In this document: positions 16,828 to 25,862 of the stretch, piece after piece
Position numbering within the stretch: the first letter of the stretch is position 1
Layout: every line of letters starts with the position of its first letter
NCBI RefSeq assembly: GCF_900114345.1
Contig: NZ_FOZJ01000003.1
Coordinates: forward strand, 310,001-374,000
Reading direction: 5' to 3'
DNA from: Microbacterium sp. cf046
GTDB lineage: Bacteria; Actinomycetota; Actinomycetes; Actinomycetales; Microbacteriaceae
DNA length: 64,000 bases
Translations under genes and position numbers: made by a program
The notes under the pieces: model-generated
What the model saw: the letters and a program-made list of their open reading frames with translations, nothing else
Databases searched by the model: none
Told to the model about the DNA's origin: nothing

Positions 16828-18351
16828 ATGAACACCGCACGCACCCGCCTCGATCCCCGCGACGAGATCGCGGTGATCGACCGACGCATCTTCGGCGGCT
16901 TCGTCGAGCACCTCGGGCGGCACATCTACGACGGCATCTTCGAGCCGGGCCACCCGTCTGCTGACGCCGAGGGCTTCCGCACCGACGTGATCGAGCTCGT
17001 CAAGGAGCTGGGGGTCTCGACCATCCGCTACCCGGGCGGCAATTTCGTCTCCGGCTACCGCTGGGAGGACGGCATCGGCCCGGTCGACCGGCGTCCGCGG
17101 CGCCTCGACCTCGCTTGGCACGCGACCGAGACCAACGAGGTCGGGCTGCACGAGTTCCAGTCCTGGCTCGACAAGGTCGGCAGCGAACTCATGCTCGCGG
17201 TCAATCTCGGCACGCGTGGCACGCAGGAGGCCCTCGATCTTCTCGAGTACGCGAACACATCGGTCAAGACCGCGCGCACCGACGAGCGCGCCGCGAACGG
17301 GCATCCCGAGCCGTTCGGCGTGAAGGTGTGGTGCCTCGGCAATGAGATGGACGGGTGGTGGCAGCTCGGCCACCGCAACGCGGCCGACTACGGCAAGCTC
17401 GCCTCACGCACCGCGAAGGGGATGCGGCAGCTCGACCCCTCGATCGAGCTCGTCGTCTGCGGCTCATCGGGTCGCTCGATGCCGACCTTCGGCGCATGGG
17501 AGCGGGAGGTCCTCGAGCACACGTTCGATGACGTCGACTTCATCTCCTGCCACGCGTACTACCAGGAGCGCGACGGTGACGCGCAGGAGTTCCTCGCCTC
17601 GGCCGTCGACATGCAGAAGTTCATCGAGAGCGTGGTGGCGACCGTCGACCATGTCGCCGCGGTGAAGAAGGGCGACAAGCGCGTCCAGCTCTCGTTCGAC
17701 GAATGGAACATCTGGTACCTCACGGATTGGGAGGAGCAGGCGGTGAGGTACGGCCCCGACGAGTGGCCGATCGCTCCCCGCCAGCTCGAGGACCAGTACC
17801 ACGTGCTGGATGCGGTGGTGTTCGGCGACCTGCTGATCACGCTCCTCCAGCACTCCGATCGCGTGCGCTCGGCATCCCTCGCACAGCTGGTGAACGTGAT
17901 CGCGCCGATCATGACCGAGCCCGGCGGACCGACGTGGAGGCAGACGACCTTCTTCCCGTTCTCGATCACGTCGCGCCTCGCGGGTGAGCGCGCGGTTCGT
18001 CTGCCGATCGAGTCGGGCACGTTCCACAGTGCGCGCTTCGGCGAAGTCGCTTCGGTCAATGCTGTCGCGACAGTGGGTTCCGAAGGCGCCAGCGTGTTCG
18101 TGGTGAACCGCTCGTTGAAGGATGCCGAGACTGTGGAGATCGATCTCGCCCGGCTCACGGAGGCGCTGGGGCACGACGTGAGGATCGTCGAGTCGCACCT
18201 GCTCCACGACGACGACCTGTATGCCGCCAACACCCTCGCGGACCAGACGCGTGTCGGAACCGTCGCGAACGACTCCGCTGTGATCGAGCTCGGCCGCCTC
18301 CGCGTGACGCTGCCGCCGGTGTCGTGGACGGCCATCTCCCTGCGAGCCTGA
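16828..18351 (+). CDS. Alpha-L-arabinofuranosidase, GH51
   Basis: A 507-aa GH51 enzyme releasing alpha-L-arabinofuranosyl residues from arabino-oligosaccharides. The N-terminal IFGGFVEHLGRHIYDGIFEP block, STIRYPGGNFVSGY and WCLGNEMDGWW are classic. The acid/base glutamate is E173 and the nucleophile E292 lies in SFDEWNIWY. A C-terminal beta-sandwich domain completes the normal ~500-aa length. There is no signal peptide, so it acts on imported substrates. AAGGAG precedes the ATG at good spacing. It follows glycerate kinase by 48 bp and strengthens the case for arabinose-decorated galactan as substrate. Confidence 0.95.
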   Translation: MNTARTRLDPRDEIAVIDRRIFGGFVEHLGRHIYDGIFEPGHPSADAEGFRTDVIELVKELGVSTIRYPGGNFVSGYRWEDGIGPVDRRPRRLDLAWHATETNEVGLHEFQSWLDKVGSELMLAVNLGTRGTQEALDLLEYANTSVKTARTDERAANGHPEPFGVKVWCLGNEMDGWWQLGHRNAADYGKLASRTAKGMRQLDPSIELVVCGSSGRSMPTFGAWEREVLEHTFDDVDFISCHAYYQERDGDAQEFLASAVDMQKFIESVVATVDHVAAVKKGDKRVQLSFDEWNIWYLTDWEEQAVRYGPDEWPIAPRQLEDQYHVLDAVVFGDLLITLLQHSDRVRSASLAQLVNVIAPIMTEPGGPTWRQTTFFPFSITSRLAGERAVRLPIESGTFHSARFGEVASVNAVATVGSEGASVFVVNRSLKDAETVEIDLARLTEALGHDVRIVESHLLHDDDLYAANTLADQTRVGTVANDSAVIELGRLRVTLPPVSWTAISLRA

Positions 18352-18409
18352 GCCGCGGAGGGGAGTCACCCCCCTGTTCGGCGGACGCCGACTGGCGTAG
18401 ACCGGAGTC

Positions 18410-19957
18410 GTGGGGAACACACGTTCATTGGACGTGCGCGTGACGGGTGGGCTCGTTCGCGGTGTCCGGGAAGACGGAACGATCGCGTGGCGCGGCATCC
18501 CGTATGCGGCGCCGCCGATCGGCCGGCTGCGCTTCCGCGCGCCTCGGCGGGTCGTGCCGTGGCCCGGATCGCGGGACGCCACGATGTTCGGGCTCGTCGC
18601 CCCGCAGGCGCACAAGGGGCAGTTCACGGGCGTCTCCCCGGACGTGCCCTCGGGCGAGGACTGCCTCACCGTCAACGTGATCGCGCCCGAGTCTGCTCTG
18701 GCCGACGCGCCGGCGATGCCCGTCATCGTCTTCATCCACGGCGGCGGCTACAGCACCGGGTCGTCCCGGGACTTCAGCGGCCAGGGACGCAACTTCGTGC
18801 GCACCGGCAAGGTCGTGTACGTCAGCTTCAACTATCGTCTCGGCGCGCTGGGCTACCTGGACTTCTCGCGCTACTCGACGCCGCGGCGACCGATCGACTC
18901 GAACCTCGGCCTGCGTGATCAGGTGGCCGCACTGCTCTGGGTGCGCCGCAACATCAGCGCGTTCGGAGGCGACCCCGAGCGGGTGACCGTGTTCGGCGAG
19001 TCCGCCGGCGCCAACTCGGTCACGACGCTCATGGCCACACCCGCCGCCCGGGGCCTGTTCTCGCGTGCGATCGCGCAGAGCGCCCCGCCGAACGCGGTGT
19101 ATTCCCGCTCGATGGCGGCCGTCTGGGCCGAGCAGTTCGTCGAGATCCTGCGCCGACGCAGCGGAGATGCGCGTCGATCGCCGCTCCCCGTCACCCGGGC
19201 GGTGTCGCTGCTGACCGGCGCGGAGGCGTCCGAACTGGTGGATGCCGCCCTCGTGCTGCAGGCGCGGACGCCCGAAGAGACTCCCGGAGTCTTCTGCCTG
19301 GCACCCGTGGTCGACGGGCGCTTCGTGCCGCGGCATCCGATGGCGACGTTCCGCAGCGGCCTGGCGCACCGCGTCCCGCTCATCATCGGCACGAACGACC
19401 GGGAGGGCACGATCTTCCGCGGACGACTCGACATCCTTCCTCGGTCTGCGCCCCGCATCGAGGCGGTCCTCGCGCAGGGAGCGCCCGACGATCGCGGCCC
19501 GATCGCGCTGGCATACCCCGGGCTGCCGGGCGGAGCGCATGCGGCCGACTTCGGCGGAGACTATGCGTTCTGGTATCCGTCCGTCGCGCTGGCCGAGCGC
19601 CACTCCCGCTTCGCGCCGGTGTATTTCTACCGCTTCGACGTGGCACCGCGGCTGCTGCGGTGGGCGGGGCTGGACGCCACTCACGGGGTCGAGATGTTCG
19701 CGCTCTTCGAGCAGGCTGACGCACCCATCACCCGCACGATGACTTCGCTCGGCGGCCGCAAGGTGTTCAGCAGAGCAGGCGAGCGGATGCGGGACGCGTG
19801 GCTGCACTTCGCTGCGACGGGCGCACCGCCACTGGGGTGGCCGCGCTACAGCGAACCCGACCGACTGACACTGATCATCGACGACCGCGACCGAGTCGAG
19901 TCCGACCCGCGCGCGGATCGCCGTCTGGCCTGGAGCGCCCTGCTCCCGCTGGGCTGA
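18410..19957 (+). CDS. Carboxylesterase type B (pNB-esterase-like)
   Basis: A 515-aa alpha/beta hydrolase of the carboxylesterase type-B family. The oxyanion-hole segment VFIHGGGYSTGS and the nucleophile elbow FGESAGAN are clear, as are the early GIPYAAPPIGRLRF and EDCLTVNV blocks typical of this family. A TNDREGT segment carries the acid residue region, and DATHGVEM the catalytic histidine. GTG 18410 is the first start giving the family N-terminus. No signal sequence is evident. It may remove acetyl or feruloyl-type esters from the glycans handled upstream, but type-B esterases are broad, so this is only context inference. Confidence 0.9.
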   Translation: MGNTRSLDVRVTGGLVRGVREDGTIAWRGIPYAAPPIGRLRFRAPRRVVPWPGSRDATMFGLVAPQAHKGQFTGVSPDVPSGEDCLTVNVIAPESALADAPAMPVIVFIHGGGYSTGSSRDFSGQGRNFVRTGKVVYVSFNYRLGALGYLDFSRYSTPRRPIDSNLGLRDQVAALLWVRRNISAFGGDPERVTVFGESAGANSVTTLMATPAARGLFSRAIAQSAPPNAVYSRSMAAVWAEQFVEILRRRSGDARRSPLPVTRAVSLLTGAEASELVDAALVLQARTPEETPGVFCLAPVVDGRFVPRHPMATFRSGLAHRVPLIIGTNDREGTIFRGRLDILPRSAPRIEAVLAQGAPDDRGPIALAYPGLPGGAHAADFGGDYAFWYPSVALAERHSRFAPVYFYRFDVAPRLLRWAGLDATHGVEMFALFEQADAPITRTMTSLGGRKVFSRAGERMRDAWLHFAATGAPPLGWPRYSEPDRLTLIIDDRDRVESDPRADRRLAWSALLPLG

Positions 19958-19972
19958 CCAGCTCTCACCGCC

Positions 19973-20047
19973 AAACCACCCCTTCTCGCCGAGTCCACCC
20001 ATGATCGACCGACCAAACGGGGTGGGTTCGTCGAGAAGAGGTGGTTT
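19973..20047. repeat. 28-bp imperfect inverted repeat between convergent genes
   Basis: Arms 19973-20000 and 20020-20047 pair at 24 of 28 positions with a 19-nt loop; the outer ends read AAACCACC and GGTGGTTT. It fills the 117-bp gap between the convergent esterase and phosphoglucomutase genes, so it could act as a bidirectional terminator or be a REP-like palindromic element. No other copy was spotted in this window. Confidence 0.7.
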
Positions 20048-20074
20048 CGCCGATGAAGGCAGGGATGCCGGGAC

Positions 20075-21721
20075 CTACGCCCCGCCGAGGGCCTCGGCCA
20101 CGACAGCGCGCGCCTCCTCCTGCACTTCGCGGAGGTGCTCCTCGCCGCGGAGCGACTCGGCGTACAGCTTGTAGACGTCCTCGGTGCCGGACGGTCGGGC
20201 CGCGAACCACGCGTGCTCGGTGACGACCTTGAGCCCGCCGATCGCGGCGCCGTTGCCCGGCGCGTGGGACAGCTTCGCGATGATCGGCTCGCCGGCAAGC
20301 TCGGTGGCCGAGACGGCCTCGGGCGACAGCTTGGCCAGCTGCGCCTTCTGCGCCGGCGTCGCAGGTGCGTCCACGCGCTGGTAGGCCGACGAGCCGAAGG
20401 TCTCCTCGAGTTCGGCATACCGCTGCGACGGGGTCTTCCCGGTGACGGCGAGGATCTCGGCGGCGAGGAGGCACAGCAGGATGCCGTCCTTGTCCGTGGT
20501 CCAGACGGTGCCGTCGGTGCGCAGGAACGACGCTCCGGCCGACTCCTCGCCCCCGAACGCGACGGAGCCGTCGAGCAGACCCGGCACGAACCACTTGAAT
20601 CCGACGGGGACTTCGAGCAGGGCGCGGCCGAGCGACTCGGCGACCCGGTCGATGATCATCGACGAGACGAGGGTCTTGCCGACCGCCGAGTCCGACGGCC
20701 AGCCCGGTCGGTGCGCGTACAGGTAGTCGATCGCCACCGCGAGGTAGTGGTTGGGGTTCATCAGCCCGGCGTCGGGGGTGACGATGCCGTGGCGGTCGGC
20801 ATCCGCATCGTTGCCGGTGAGGATGTCGTAGTCGTGCCGCTTGGCGACCAGCGAGGCCATCGCCGACGGCGAGGAGGGATCCATGCGGATCTTCTCGTCC
20901 CAGTCCAGCGTCATGAACCGCCACGTCGGATCCACATCGGGATTGACGACCGTGAGGTCGAGCCCGTAGTGCTCGCCGATCAGCGCCCAGTATTCGACCG
21001 ACGCCCCGCCGAGCGGGTCCGCGCCGATCCGCACCCCGGCCTTCTTGATCGCGTCGATGTCGATGATGTTCTCGAGGTCGCGGACATAGCCCTCGCGGAA
21101 GTCGTACTCGCCGAGCGCGTCGCCGTCGATGTCGGCGAAGCGCGTGCGGCGGACGCCGTCGAGGCCTTCTCCGATGAAGTAATTGGCACGGTCGGCGATC
21201 CAGCCGGTCGCATCGGTGTCGGCCGGTCCGCCGTTCGGCGGGTTGTACTTGAAGCCGCCGTCGCGCGGAGGGTTGTGCGACGGGGTGACGACGATCCCGT
21301 CCGCGCGACCCGGGTCATCCAGAGCCCGGCCGCGGTTGTACGCGAGGATCGCGTGGCTGAGCGCGGGTGTCGGTACCCAAGAGTCGCGGGAGTCGACGCG
21401 AACGTCGATCCCGTTCGCGACGAGCACCTCGATCGCGCTGCGCTCCGCCGGCAGCGACAGCCCGTGCGTGTCGCGACCGAGGAAGAGCGGACCGGCGATC
21501 CCCTGCGCGTTTCGGTAGTCCACGATCGCCTGGGTCGTGGCGAGGATGTGGTCCTCGTTGAAGCTCGTGCTCAGCGACGATCCGCGGTGGCCGCTCGTGC
21601 CGAACGCGACGCGCTGCTCCGCGACGGCGGGATCCGGCTTTCGGTCGTAGTAGGCGTTGATCAGCTCATCGATGTCGATCAGATCGGATGCTTCGGCGGG
21701 AAGTCCTGCACGCGTGCTCAT
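20075..21721 (-). CDS. pgm: Phosphoglucomutase (alpha-D-glucose phosphate-specific)
   Basis: A 548-aa phosphoglucomutase interconverting glucose-1-phosphate and glucose-6-phosphate. The N-terminal [12 protein letters not shown] block (residues 39-50), the active-site phosphoserine loop [20 protein letters not shown], the metal-binding DADADRHG loop and the sugar-specificity [10 protein letters not shown] block are all present, together with the phosphate-binding [11 protein letters not shown] motif near the end. Length matches the bacterial Pgm type. It is convergent with the esterase gene and divergent from prephenate dehydratase, so it is probably monocistronic. Confidence 0.96.
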   Translation of the reverse strand: MSTRAGLPAEASDLIDIDELINAYYDRKPDPAVAEQRVAFGTSGHRGSSLSTSFNEDHILATTQAIVDYRNAQGIAGPLFLGRDTHGLSLPAERSAIEVLVANGIDVRVDSRDSWVPTPALSHAILAYNRGRALDDPGRADGIVVTPSHNPPRDGGFKYNPPNGGPADTDATGWIADRANYFIGEGLDGVRRTRFADIDGDALGEYDFREGYVRDLENIIDIDAIKKAGVRIGADPLGGASVEYWALIGEHYGLDLTVVNPDVDPTWRFMTLDWDEKIRMDPSSPSAMASLVAKRHDYDILTGNDADADRHGIVTPDAGLMNPNHYLAVAIDYLYAHRPGWPSDSAVGKTLVSSMIIDRVAESLGRALLEVPVGFKWFVPGLLDGSVAFGGEESAGASFLRTDGTVWTTDKDGILLCLLAAEILAVTGKTPSQRYAELEETFGSSAYQRVDAPATPAQKAQLAKLSPEAVSATELAGEPIIAKLSHAPGNGAAIGGLKVVTEHAWFAARPSGTEDVYKLYAESLRGEEHLREVQEEARAVVAEALGGA

Positions 21722-21783
21722 GTGCTCAGTCTGCCTGGTGCGGCGCTCTGCGGGAACTCCCGCTGCACTCTCGCGGCGGTGGC

Positions 21784-21789
21784 TAGGCT
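21784..21789 (+). promoter_or_regulatory. -10 element of leaderless pheA transcript
   Basis: TAGGCT lies exactly 6 nt before the ATG at 21796, the TANNNT-N6-start spacing expected for leaderless actinobacterial mRNAs. This decides the start: the upstream in-frame ATG at 21790 would lie between the -10 and the transcription start. Confidence 0.6.
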
Positions 21790-21795
21790 ATGCGG

Positions 21796-22749
21796 ATGAC
21801 CTCCGAGCCTGATGCGCGCCGCACGTACAGCTACCTGGGCCCGGCCGGCACGTTCACCGAGGCGGCGCTGGCGCAGGTGCCCGAGGCACGGGGTCACTCC
21901 TGGCGGTCGGTGCGCAACGTTGGCGAGGCGCTCGCGGACGTCGTCGACGGTCGGTCGGATGCCGCGATGATCGCGATCGAGAACTCGATCGACGGCGGCG
22001 TCTCCACCGCGCAGGACGCGCTCGCCACGATGCCCGGTCTGCGGATCGTGGGGGAGTACCTCGTCCCGGTGGACTTCGTGCTCGTGGCACGGCCCGGCAC
22101 GAAGCTCGAGGACGTCTCGCTCATCGCGGCACACCCGGTCGCGTACGCGCAGTGCCTGCAGTGGCTCACGCGTGCGCTTCCCGCCCACGCCCACATCCCA
22201 GCGTCCAGCAATGTGGCCAGCGCCGTCGGACTGCTCGACGGCACGAGCGATGCGGATGCGGCGATCTCGCCGCCCGGCATCCTGGAGCATCACGAGCTCG
22301 ACCTGCTCGCCGAGAAGATCGGCGACAACCCGAACGCGGTGACCCGGTTCGTGCTGGTCGGCAAGACGGTCGCCCCGCCCGCGCCCACCGGCGCCGACAA
22401 GACCTCCCTCATCGTGGAGCTGCCCGATGACCACCCCGGTGCGCTGCTGGAGATGCTCGAGCAGTTCGCGACCCGCGGCATCAACCTGTCGCTGCTGGCA
22501 TCGAGGCCCATCGGCGACGCACTCGGCCGGTACCGCTTCGTGATCGACGCCGACGGCCACATCGAGGATGAGCGCATGGCCGACGCGCTGCTGGGCCTGC
22601 GCCGCTTCAGCCCCAAGGTCATCTTCCTCGGGTCGTATCCGCGCGCCGATCGCGCGATCGTGCACTACCCCGAGCGCTATTCCGACGACGTGTTCGTGGA
22701 AGCACGGGACTGGCTGCGCGGCCTCGTCAGCGGCGAACCCGAAGCCTGA
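21796..22749 (+). CDS. pheA: Prephenate dehydratase
   Basis: A 317-aa prephenate dehydratase, making phenylpyruvate for phenylalanine synthesis. The catalytic PDT domain begins with YLGPAGTFTEAAL and ends with NAVTRFVLVGK, which holds the conserved TRF motif. A C-terminal ACT domain (SLIVELPDDHPGALLEML..., then NLSLLASRP) provides phenylalanine feedback; the usual ESRP signature is here ASRP. ATG 21796 is preferred because of the leaderless -10 element. The gene is divergent from pgm and convergent with the flavin oxidoreductase (6-bp gap). Confidence 0.94.
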   Translation: MTSEPDARRTYSYLGPAGTFTEAALAQVPEARGHSWRSVRNVGEALADVVDGRSDAAMIAIENSIDGGVSTAQDALATMPGLRIVGEYLVPVDFVLVARPGTKLEDVSLIAAHPVAYAQCLQWLTRALPAHAHIPASSNVASAVGLLDGTSDADAAISPPGILEHHELDLLAEKIGDNPNAVTRFVLVGKTVAPPAPTGADKTSLIVELPDDHPGALLEMLEQFATRGINLSLLASRPIGDALGRYRFVIDADGHIEDERMADALLGLRRFSPKVIFLGSYPRADRAIVHYPERYSDDVFVEARDWLRGLVSGEPEA

Positions 22750-22755
22750 TCGTAC

Positions 22756-23814
22756 TCACGCGGCCGCGAGCAGCTCCACGGTCTGCAGGCGTGCGGTCGC
22801 AGCATCCATCGGCTCGCCTTCGAACGCGCCTGCGACGGGCGAGATCATCACCTCGTCGACCTCGTAGCGCGCTGCGAACTCGGCGACCTGGGTGCGGACA
22901 TCGGGGCCGGTGCCGACCAGCCAGCGCCGTCGCGCGGCAGCCATGATCGCCTCCGCCGGAGCGTCCGCCTCCGCCGCGAGTGCCACGCGGGCCTCTTCGA
23001 CGGTCTCGAGTGCGGTGAGGGCCTTGCCGGTCCGAAGGCGCGCCATCATCCGCAGCTGCGGCAGTGCGCGCGCATCTGCCTCCTCGGCTGTGGCCGCGGC
23101 GACCGCGTTGATCGTGAGGAAGGTGCGCGGTTCGGGGTTCGACTCGGTCGCACGGTATCCGCCGCGGTAGAGGTCGAGCGCGCGCTCGAGGCCCTCGCCC
23201 GAGAAGTGGTTCGCGAACACGTACGGAAGACCGAGGGATGCCGCGAGCTGCGCCGAGTAGTCGCTCGAGCCCAGCAGCCACACCTCGGGGGTGCCCTCAG
23301 CAGCCGGTGTCGAGTGGACGTCGTACGTCCCGCCGCTCGTGTACCGCACCGTTGCGCCCTCGGCCGAGACGAGCGACAGGATGTCGCGGACGTGCTCAGG
23401 GAAGCGCTCGACGTCCGAGGTCGTCCCCGACATGCGCAGCAGCTGCGTGATCACCGGGTCGCTGCCGGGTGCCCGGCCGATGCCGAGGTCGATGCGTCCC
23501 GGAGCCAGAGCCTCCAGCGCGGCGAACTGCTCGGCGACCACGAGCGGAGAGTGATTCGGCAGCATGACCCCGCCGGAGCCCACGCGGATGCGACTGCTGC
23601 GCGCCGCGGCCGCCGCGATGAGCACCGGCGGTGTGGTCGAGGCGACCGCCGGCATGTTGTGATGCTCGGCGAACCAGTATCGGCGGTAGCCGAGCTCGTC
23701 GGCCCGCGCAACAAGGCCCAGCGATGCGGCGACCGCCTGCGCGCTGGTCTGCCCGGTGCGCACCGGGACGAGGTCGAGGACGGAGAGGGCGGGGAACGGC
23801 GCGGAGCTGGACAT
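22756..23814 (-). CDS. LLM-class flavin-dependent oxidoreductase
   Basis: A 352-aa luciferase-like monooxygenase family protein of the bacterial LuxAB-like/MsnO8 subgroup. Characteristic blocks are LSVLDLVPVRTGQTSAQAV at the N-terminus, GYRRYWFAEHHNMPAVAS (the AEHH motif), RIRVGSGGVMLPNHSPL, LGIGRAPGSDP and EVWLLGSSDYSAQLAA. The physiological substrate is unknown. I use ATG 23814; a TTG four codons upstream is possible, and the GGAG immediately before the ATG is too close to be a normal ribosome site. No operon partner is evident. Confidence 0.9.
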   Translation of the reverse strand: MSSSAPFPALSVLDLVPVRTGQTSAQAVAASLGLVARADELGYRRYWFAEHHNMPAVASTTPPVLIAAAAARSSRIRVGSGGVMLPNHSPLVVAEQFAALEALAPGRIDLGIGRAPGSDPVITQLLRMSGTTSDVERFPEHVRDILSLVSAEGATVRYTSGGTYDVHSTPAAEGTPEVWLLGSSDYSAQLAASLGLPYVFANHFSGEGLERALDLYRGGYRATESNPEPRTFLTINAVAAATAEEADARALPQLRMMARLRTGKALTALETVEEARVALAAEADAPAEAIMAAARRRWLVGTGPDVRTQVAEFAARYEVDEVMISPVAGAFEGEPMDAATARLQTVELLAAA

Positions 23815-23867
23815 CTCCAGTGCCAACCGCGGAAGGCGACTGCTCTATTCCGCTCCGGGCGCCCCGC

Positions 23868-24170
23868 CTACGTGTTCTTGACGACGCGACCCTGCTTGTC
23901 GGTCGCCGCACCCGCGATCGTGAGGATGATGTCGATGATCCACCAGATTCCGAATCCGCCGAGCGTGATGAGCTTGAGGATGCCGGTGCCCACCTTGCCG
24001 AGGTAGAAGCGGTCGATGCCGAGCTCGCCGAGGAAGATCGACAGGAGCAGGGTCGCGAGCCACGACTTCGGGCTCAGCTGTGCCGGTGCGGGAGCGGCGT
24101 TCTGCTGCACGACCGGGTACTGCGGCGGGGCGGCCGGGTCCTGCGGGCCGGGCTGAACGGGCTGGGACAT
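23868..24170 (-). CDS. TM2-domain membrane protein
   Basis: A 100-aa protein with a Pro/Gln-rich N-terminus (residues 1-35) followed by a TM2 domain: two hydrophobic helices around LATLLLSIFLGELGIDRFYLG and LGGFGIWWIIDIILTIAGA. The DRFYLG turn between them is the diagnostic motif. TM2 proteins are small membrane proteins of unclear function. The gene stands alone, with 53 bp to the oxidoreductase gene downstream and about 100 bp to the photolyase gene. Confidence 0.88.
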   Translation of the reverse strand: MSQPVQPGPQDPAAPPQYPVVQQNAAPAPAQLSPKSWLATLLLSIFLGELGIDRFYLGKVGTGILKLITLGGFGIWWIIDIILTIAGAATDKQGRVVKNT

Positions 24171-24274
24171 GAGGGCTCCTGTCTCTCGAGGTCGTCTTGA
24201 GAGTACGACGCCTCGGCGCGGAGCACACGGGGGTCAACCCGAATGTGTCGAACTGCGGCGGTCGCGGCCGCAGG

Positions 24275-25657
24275 TCATCGCGACGCGCGGCGCATCTGCT
24301 CGTAGGCGGCGAGCGCGGCCTTGCGCGTCTCGGTCAGGTCGACGATCGGCTGCGGTGCGAGATCCTCGGCGGCGCCGAGGTGCTCGGGCGCCCATTGCCG
24401 GATGTACTCGCCGTGCGAGTCGAACTTCTTCGCCTGCAGCTCCGGGTTGAACACGCGGAAGTACGGCGCGGCATCCGCCCCCGAACCTGCCACCCACTGC
24501 CAGTTGAAGGGGTTGGATGCTGCGTCCGCGTCCACGAGCGTGTCCCAGAACCACTGCTCGCCGCGGCGCCAGTCGATCAGGAGGTTCTTCACGAGGAAGG
24601 ATCCGACGACCATGCGGACGCGGTTGTGCATGAAGCCCGTATGCCAGAGTTCGCGCATTCCGGCATCCACGAGCGGCACTCCGGTGCGGCCCTGCTGCCA
24701 CGCCTCGAGCTGGGTCGGCTTCAGTCGCGGCCATGGGAAGGCGTCGAACTCCGGCCGCCAGTTGCGGGTGGCGAGCTCGGGGGAGTGGAACAGCGTGTGC
24801 CACGCGAAGTCGCGCCAGCCGAGCTCGGAGAGGAATCGCGCCGCGGATGCCGCGTGCGCGCCGGTCCCGCGTGCCGCGACGGTCTCGTGCCATACCGTAT
24901 TGGGGCTGATCTCCCCCCAGCGCAGATGCGGCGACAGGCGCGAGGTCGAGCCGGTGGCCGGTTCGTCGCGGGAGTGGTCGTACGAACCCAGATCCTCGTC
25001 GAGGAAGGTGCGCAGCCGGGACCGTGCGGCGGGCTCGCCGGGCTCCCACGTCTCGCGCAGGCCGCCCGCCCAGTCGGGGGCGGTGGGCAGCAGCATCCAG
25101 TCGTCGAGGTCGTCGCCGGCGATCGCGGCGCGCGGTGACGAGATCTGCCGCGGCTCGGGCAGGGGCGCGCGCGGCGGCGGCAGCCCCTGGCATGCGCGCC
25201 AGAACGGGGTGAACACGGAAAAGGGCGTGCCCGCCCCCGTCCGGACGGTCCACGGTTCGAACAGGACGGATGCCGCGAAGGACTCGACCGTCAGCCCGTC
25301 TGCGCGCAGACCGTCTTTCAGCTCGGTGTCGACCTCCCGCTCGGGCGCTCCGTATCGCCTGTTCCAGAAGACCGCTCCGGCGTGGGCATCCGCGACGATC
25401 TCCCGCACGACATGACCCGCGGGTCCTCGACGCAGCACGAGTCGCCCGCCCCGCTCGGCGAGGCGCTCGGCCAGCGAGCGGAGGCTGCCGTGCAGCCACC
25501 ACCTGGCTGCTCCGCCGAGCGGACGGATGCCGTCGGACTCCTCGTCGAGGACGTACACGCCGATGACCGGTACGCCCAGGTCGACGGCCGCACGCAGAGC
25601 GGGGTTGTCGGCGATGCGCAGGTCATCTCGGAACCACACGATCGACGGCTTGCTCAC
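24275..25657 (-). CDS. phr: Deoxyribodipyrimidine photo-lyase
   Basis: A 460-aa class I CPD photolyase/cryptochrome-family flavoprotein that repairs UV pyrimidine dimers. The N-terminal antenna domain starts with SIVWFRDDLRIADNPAL. The FAD-binding domain shows LSPHLRWGEISP, FLSELGWRDFAWHTL, GVPLVDAGMRELWHTGFMHN, RMVVGSFLVKNLLIDWRRGE and the ASNPFNWQWVAGSG segment. GTG 25657 gives the standard N-terminus. The reading frame stays open further upstream, but that sequence has no family match. It is divergent from the LacI gene at 25863. Confidence 0.95.
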   Translation of the reverse strand: MSKPSIVWFRDDLRIADNPALRAAVDLGVPVIGVYVLDEESDGIRPLGGAARWWLHGSLRSLAERLAERGGRLVLRRGPAGHVVREIVADAHAGAVFWNRRYGAPEREVDTELKDGLRADGLTVESFAASVLFEPWTVRTGAGTPFSVFTPFWRACQGLPPPRAPLPEPRQISSPRAAIAGDDLDDWMLLPTAPDWAGGLRETWEPGEPAARSRLRTFLDEDLGSYDHSRDEPATGSTSRLSPHLRWGEISPNTVWHETVAARGTGAHAASAARFLSELGWRDFAWHTLFHSPELATRNWRPEFDAFPWPRLKPTQLEAWQQGRTGVPLVDAGMRELWHTGFMHNRVRMVVGSFLVKNLLIDWRRGEQWFWDTLVDADAASNPFNWQWVAGSGADAAPYFRVFNPELQAKKFDSHGEYIRQWAPEHLGAAEDLAPQPIVDLTETRKAALAAYEQMRRASR

Positions 25658-25816
25658 CCTCGGATCGTATCTGCGCCGGGCCTTCAGGTCGGCGGGTTGA
25701 CGCACGCCGCCGGGTCTGCCAGCGCTGCGGGGCAGACCACCGCGATCGAGGACGCCCGACCTGCTTTCCGCAGGGTCGAAGCCCGGCAAGGGGCAGATCG
25801 CCTCTGCAGGCGATAA

Positions 25817-25830
25817 CGCAAGGACTTGCG
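25817..25830. promoter_or_regulatory. LacI-type operator, CGCAAG-GA-CTTGCG
   Basis: A perfect 6-bp inverted repeat with 2-bp centre upstream of the LacI gene at 25863. It overlaps the probable -35 (TTGCGC, 25826-25831). A second palindrome with the same half-site follows 7 bp later, suggesting autoregulation. Confidence 0.65.
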
Positions 25831-25837
25831 CAACCAT

Positions 25838-25849
25838 GCAAGTTCTTGC
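25838..25849. promoter_or_regulatory. LacI-type operator, GCAAG-TT-CTTGC
   Basis: A perfect 5-bp inverted repeat with 2-bp centre, just upstream of the possible -10 TACACT (25851-25856). With that -10 the transcript would start at or near ATG 25863, so the mRNA may be leaderless. The in-frame ATG at 25836 falls at the operator edge and is an unlikely start. Confidence 0.65.
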
Positions 25850-25862
25850 GTACACTGACGCC

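Noticed and set aside
18354..18380. Short GGGG/CCCC stem after the GH51 gene as a terminator
   Set aside because: Only 4-5 bp of stem and no T-tract; too weak to call.
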